This document shows positions 6,226-8,092 of a stretch of DNA of 8,092 nucleotides, piece after piece. Origin of the DNA: Actinomycetota bacterium (lineage in GTDB: Bacteria > Actinomycetota > Actinomycetes > Streptosporangiales > Streptosporangiaceae); assembly GCA_003161205.1 (NCBI GenBank), contig PMOU01000571.1, positions 1 through 8,092 of the forward strand. Direction: 5' to 3'. Numbering within the stretch: the first letter of the stretch is position 1; each line of letters opens with the position of its first letter. Both the position numbers and the translations under genes were made by a program. The notes under the pieces were generated by a model. That model saw only the letters and a list, made by a program, of their open reading frames with translations, was not told the DNA's origin and made no database searches.

Positions 6226-6576
6226 GCTCGCGGTGGCGACGATCTCGTCGTAGCGGGTGACGCAAGCGGCCTCGTACTGGCGCACGCAGTGCGTGATCAG
6301 GTCTTCCTTGTCGCTGAAGTAGTAGTGCAGCACGCCGTGAGAGAACTGGGAGTTCTGCGCGATCTCGCGCAGGCTGGTCCGGGCGTAGCCGAGTTCCGCC
6401 AGCGTCTGCAGCGCGGCGTCGGCCAGCTGGGCTCGCCGTTCGGCGAATTTGTCGACCTGCCGCCGTGAGACGCGCTCCCGGTTGGTCTCGGTTACTCCAG
6501 ACCCCCGGGCCCCTTGGGACGCAGGGGGACCGTGAACCCCAGCCGTCGCGACGGCCACCTGGTCCACGTCGGTCAC
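5869..6576 (-). CDS. TetR/AcrR-family transcriptional regulator
   Basis: 235 residues from the GTG at 6576. The N-terminal helix-turn-helix domain is at about residues 42-94: ERRAQLADAALQTLAELGY, then TSLREIAQNSQFSHGVLHYYFSDKEDL, a textbook TetR pattern with the HYYF turn. The C-terminal ligand-binding and dimerisation region has no recognisable effector signature. The frame stays open up to an ATG at 6729, but that stretch contains the promoter and operator sequences of the divergent gene, is AT-richer than coding DNA here and has no ribosome binding site. The GTG at 6576 overlaps the stop of a 12-codon leader ORF as GTGA and has a weak GGGAA upstream, so coupled translation is likely. Codons for about 40 residues before the helix-turn-helix make a long N-terminal extension for this family. 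It is divergent from the dehydrogenase operon, which it probably represses together with itself. Its 3' end is overlapped by the convergent methyltransferase frame. Confidence 0.9.
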   Translation of the reverse strand: MTDVDQVAVATAGVHGPPASQGARGSGVTETNRERVSRRQVDKFAERRAQLADAALQTLAELGYARTSLREIAQNSQFSHGVLHYYFSDKEDLITHCVRQYEAACVTRYDEIVATASSAEELKREFSAAMAQTLRTDAPMHRLWYDLRNQSLFEESFRADVLEIDQRREEMIWRVISRYAEFAGIAVVLSPGAAYAILDGLFQQALLHLLAGRDEAAEELRANAVRVLDSLEVAG

Positions 6577-6611
6577 GGCAAGTTTCCCGTCGCTCCTGAG
6601 GCACGCACCAT
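6573..6611 (-). CDS. Twelve-codon leader ORF coupled to TetR
   Basis: An ATG at 6611 with a near-ideal ribosome binding site (AGGAG, 6617-6621, five-base spacer) opens a reading frame encoding MVRASGATGNLP and ending in TGA at 6575-6573. The TGA shares its bases with the proposed GTG start of TetR (GTGA). It has the best translation signal in the region, while the TetR start itself has only a weak one, so ribosomes finishing the leader could restart on TetR. The peptide has no run of one amino acid typical of attenuators. The alternative is a one-base sequencing error, in which case this ATG would be the true TetR start. Confidence 0.45.
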   Translation of the reverse strand: MVRASGATGNLP

Positions 6612-6654
6612 GCGGGCTCCTGACCAACTGTATCCCGGATCGCGCGCCCGGCCC

Positions 6655-6660
6655 ATTATC
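6655..6660 (-). promoter_or_regulatory. Candidate -10 element of TetR
   Basis: GATAAT on the minus strand matches TATAAT at five of six bases. Transcription would start near 6648, about 37 bases before the leader ORF ATG. No good -35 is found 16-18 bases upstream. The left operator-like palindrome (6663-6678) would lie between the -10 and the -35 position, consistent with autoregulation. Confidence 0.35.
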
Positions 6661-6662
6661 AA

Positions 6663-6678
6663 CTTGACAACCGTCCAA
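6663..6678. promoter_or_regulatory. Putative TetR operator 1
   Basis: CTTGAC-AACC-GTCCAA, an imperfect palindrome (outer arms match at four of six positions, inner GAC/GTC perfect), in the divergent region between TetR and the dehydrogenase. It shares 13 of 15 bases with operator 2, which starts 22 bases away, about two helical turns. Confidence 0.5.
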
Positions 6679-6684
6679 GAAAGT

Positions 6685-6700
6685 CTTGACGACTGTCCAG
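6685..6700. promoter_or_regulatory. Putative TetR operator 2
   Basis: CTTGAC-GACT-GTCCAG, an imperfect palindrome with arms matching at five of six positions. It contains the likely -35 of the dehydrogenase promoter (TTGACG, 6686-6691), so a bound repressor would block RNA polymerase. With operator 1 it suggests the consensus YTKGAC-N4-GTCCAR. Confidence 0.5.
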
Positions 6701-6713
6701 ATTTCGTTACGCT
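6686..6713 (+). promoter_or_regulatory. Candidate promoter of the dehydrogenase operon
   Basis: TTGACG (6686-6691) and TACGCT (6708-6713) are separated by 16 bases and resemble the actinobacterial housekeeping consensus TTGACN/TANNNT. Transcription would start near 6720, giving a leader of about 80 bases before the GTG at 6799. A perfect TTGACA at 6664 has no matching -10. Confidence 0.5.
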
Positions 6714-6782
6714 GTGACCTACGTCGCATAACCCGGAAACATCCAGCACAGCGGGTCAGCGCCGACTCTGCAGGGCCGTCTC

Positions 6783-6789
6783 AAGGAGG
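6783..6789 (+). promoter_or_regulatory. Ribosome binding site of the short-chain dehydrogenase
   Basis: AAGGAGG lies nine bases before the GTG at 6799. An ATG at 6793 in another frame would be only three bases from it and opens a frame without family features, so GTG 6799 is the start. Confidence 0.8.
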
Positions 6790-6798
6790 AGATGTCAC

Positions 6799-7602
6799 GT
6801 GAGTGTGTACGACTTGGCCGGCCGCAAGGCGCTGGTCACCGGCGGAGCGCGCGGCCTGGGCGCGGGGATGGCCGAGGCGCTGGCCCGGGCCGGCGCGGCC
6901 GTCGTCATCGGCGACATCCGAGAAGAACTCGGCGAGGCGACCGCCGACGCGATCAAGAAGACCGGTGCCGACGCCGCGTTCCTGCCGCTCAACGTGACCG
7001 ACGACGCGAGCTGGGAGCGGGCCATCACCGGCACGATCGCCGAGCTCGGCGGCCTGGACATCGTGGTCAACAACGCCGGCGTCGAGATTTCCAGCCTGGT
7101 CGCCGACCTCGAACCAGATGACATCCGCAGGATGCTCGAGGTCAACATCCTCGGCACCTCGCTCGGCATCAAGCACGCCTTCCGCGCCATGCGCCCGGGC
7201 GGACCGGCCGGGCGCGGCGGCGCCGTCATCAACATCTCCTCGGTCGCCGCGACGATCGCGTTCCCCGGCATCGCCGTCTACTCCGCGACGAAATCCGCGG
7301 TGGACCGGCTGACCCGGGTCGCGGCCATGGAGTCCGGCAAGCTGGGCTACGCCGTCCGGGTGAACTGCATCTACCCGGGCCTGGTCCCCACCGAGATGGG
7401 CAACCAGCTGGCGCAGGACATGGTGACGCTCGGGCTGTTCCCGAACGTGGAAGAGTGCGTCGGCGCCGTCGTCGGGCTCACCCCGCATGGCCGCCTCGGC
7501 GAGGTCGCGGACATGGCCGACGCCGTGGTCTTCCTGGCCTCTGACGCGGCTCGTTTCATCACCGGCGCCGGGCTGCCCGTCGACGGCGGCATGGGCATGT
7601 AG
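6799..7602 (+). CDS. Classical short-chain dehydrogenase/reductase (SDR)
   Basis: 267 residues, the usual length of a classical SDR. The cofactor glycine motif is TGGARGLG (14-21). D39 ends strand 2, which favours NAD(H) over NADP(H). NNAG (91-94), N116, catalytic S148 in NISS, and Y161/K165 in YSATK complete the tetrad at normal spacing. YPGLVPTEM (192-200) and the C-terminal ITGAGLPVDGG are family hallmarks. It should oxidise an alcohol or reduce a carbonyl in the cytosol; the substrate cannot be read from the sequence. The gene is preceded by two palindromes likely bound by the divergent TetR regulator and is followed after 14 bases by a second NAD(P)-dependent oxidoreductase, so both probably act in one inducible catabolic or biosynthetic pathway. 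Confidence 0.95.
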   Translation: MSVYDLAGRKALVTGGARGLGAGMAEALARAGAAVVIGDIREELGEATADAIKKTGADAAFLPLNVTDDASWERAITGTIAELGGLDIVVNNAGVEISSLVADLEPDDIRRMLEVNILGTSLGIKHAFRAMRPGGPAGRGGAVINISSVAATIAFPGIAVYSATKSAVDRLTRVAAMESGKLGYAVRVNCIYPGLVPTEMGNQLAQDMVTLGLFPNVEECVGAVVGLTPHGRLGEVADMADAVVFLASDAARFITGAGLPVDGGMGM

Positions 7603-7616
7603 GAAAGGACTGAACC

Positions 7617-8092
7617 GTGAGCACAGACAAGCCTGTCATCGTCTACGGCGCGTCGGGTTACACCGGCCGCCTGATCTGCGAGTACCTGCGCGAGTTCAAC
7701 GTGCCGTTCGTCGCCGCCGGGCGCGACAAGGCGCGCATCGCCGAAGCCCTGGACAAGGTCCCCGGCATCGACACGGTGGAGCACGAGATCGTCGAGGTCT
7801 CGCACGACGTCGAGCCGCTCAGCGAGCTGTTCGACGGCGCCAGCGTCGTCCTCAACACCGTCGGGCCGTTCGCCCAGTACGGCGGCGAGGTCGTCGAGGC
7901 CTGCCTCAACGCCGGCACCCACTACCTGGACACCACCGGGGAGCAGGACTGGCTGATCACCTGCGACGAGCAGTACGGCAAGCGGATGGCGGCGGCGGAC
8001 CTGCTGCTCGCGCCGGGCATCGCGCAGATGTACACCACCGGCGAGATCGCCGCCCAGCTCTGCCTGGAAAAGCCGGGCGTCGACACGCTCGA
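7617..8092 (+). CDS. Saccharopine-dehydrogenase-like NAD(P)-binding oxidoreductase, N-terminal part
   Basis: 158 codons are visible before the window ends. The GTG at 7617 has AAAGGA (7604-7609) seven bases upstream and lies 14 bases after the SDR stop, so the two are co-transcribed. The start reads KPVIVYGASGYTGRLICEYL, a Rossmann GxxGxTG nucleotide-binding loop, followed by VAAGRDKARI and the conserved VLNTVGPFAQYGGEVVEACLNAGTHYLDTTGE divided over residues of about 80-112, as in the saccharopine dehydrogenase NADP-binding family and trans-acting enoyl reductases. Members reduce varied substrates, and the name does not imply lysine metabolism. Without the C-terminal part the subfamily cannot be chosen. 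Confidence 0.88.
   Translation, partial: MSTDKPVIVYGASGYTGRLICEYLREFNVPFVAAGRDKARIAEALDKVPGIDTVEHEIVEVSHDVEPLSELFDGASVVLNTVGPFAQYGGEVVEACLNAGTHYLDTTGEQDWLITCDEQYGKRMAAADLLLAPGIAQMYTTGEIAAQLCLEKPGVDTL

Noticed and set aside
6664..6669. Perfect TTGACA as the -35 of the SDR promoter
   Set aside because: No -10-like hexamer lies 16-18 bases downstream; the second copy (TTGACG at 6686) does have one.
6577..6729. N-terminal extension of TetR from ATG 6729
   Set aside because: It covers the probable operators and promoters, has no ribosome binding site, and would place the helix-turn-helix more than 90 residues from the N-terminus.
6781..7488. Minus-strand ORF of 235 codons opposite the SDR
   Set aside because: Asp/Gly/Arg-rich shadow of the SDR gene, whose catalytic motifs are all intact on the plus strand.

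Overview
The window is typical of a high-GC actinomycete chromosome. Third codon positions are almost all G or C, GTG starts are common, genes are packed and several overlap, and the protein families (OmpR-type regulator, cytochrome b/molybdopterin fusion with an embedded twin-arginine motif, TetR regulator paired with a short-chain dehydrogenase) fit that group. The genus cannot be read from the sequence. No tRNA, rRNA, insertion sequence or CRISPR array is visible.

Left region (1-5048), all on the minus strand, read from right to left. An OmpR/PhoB-type response regulator (5048-4308) is followed by a gap of about 0.28 kb and then a tight group: an ArnT/PMT-like GT-C membrane glycosyltransferase (4030 or 4093 to 2324), a five-helix cytochrome b-like protein fused to a YedY/sulfite-oxidase-type molybdopterin domain (2327-924), a four-helix membrane protein with a Pro/Ala/Glu-rich tail (922-206), and the first 51 codons of what looks like a sensor histidine kinase (155 to the edge). 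The first two genes share an ATGA overlap and the next pair are 1 bp apart, so the group is probably one translationally coupled operon. The likeliest reading is an envelope redox and glycosylation module with its own two-component system, whose kinase and regulator are separated by three structural genes. That pairing is an inference.

Middle (5049-6225). A divergent intergenic region with two small inverted repeats leads to a class I SAM-dependent methyltransferase on the plus strand. The methyltransferase has no stop codon at the end of its domain. Its frame continues for about 118 codons antisense through the convergent TetR gene, and all three plus-strand frames are open across the TetR stop.

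Right region (5869-8092). A TetR-family regulator on the minus strand is divergent from a plus-strand operon that encodes a classical NAD(P)-dependent short-chain dehydrogenase and, 14 bp later, a saccharopine-dehydrogenase-like NAD(P)-binding oxidoreductase that runs off the window. The 222-bp divergent region holds two near-identical imperfect palindromes 22 bp apart. One overlaps the -35 of a likely dehydrogenase promoter and the other lies next to a -10-like element for the regulator, so an autoregulated TetR switch is likely. The TetR start appears to be a GTG that overlaps the stop of a 12-codon leader ORF with a strong ribosome binding site.

The points most worth a second look are the Sec/Tat-type architecture of the molybdopterin fusion within its glycosyltransferase and two-component neighbourhood, the methyltransferase that must read through TetR antisense, and the coupled TetR leader ORF with its paired operators.
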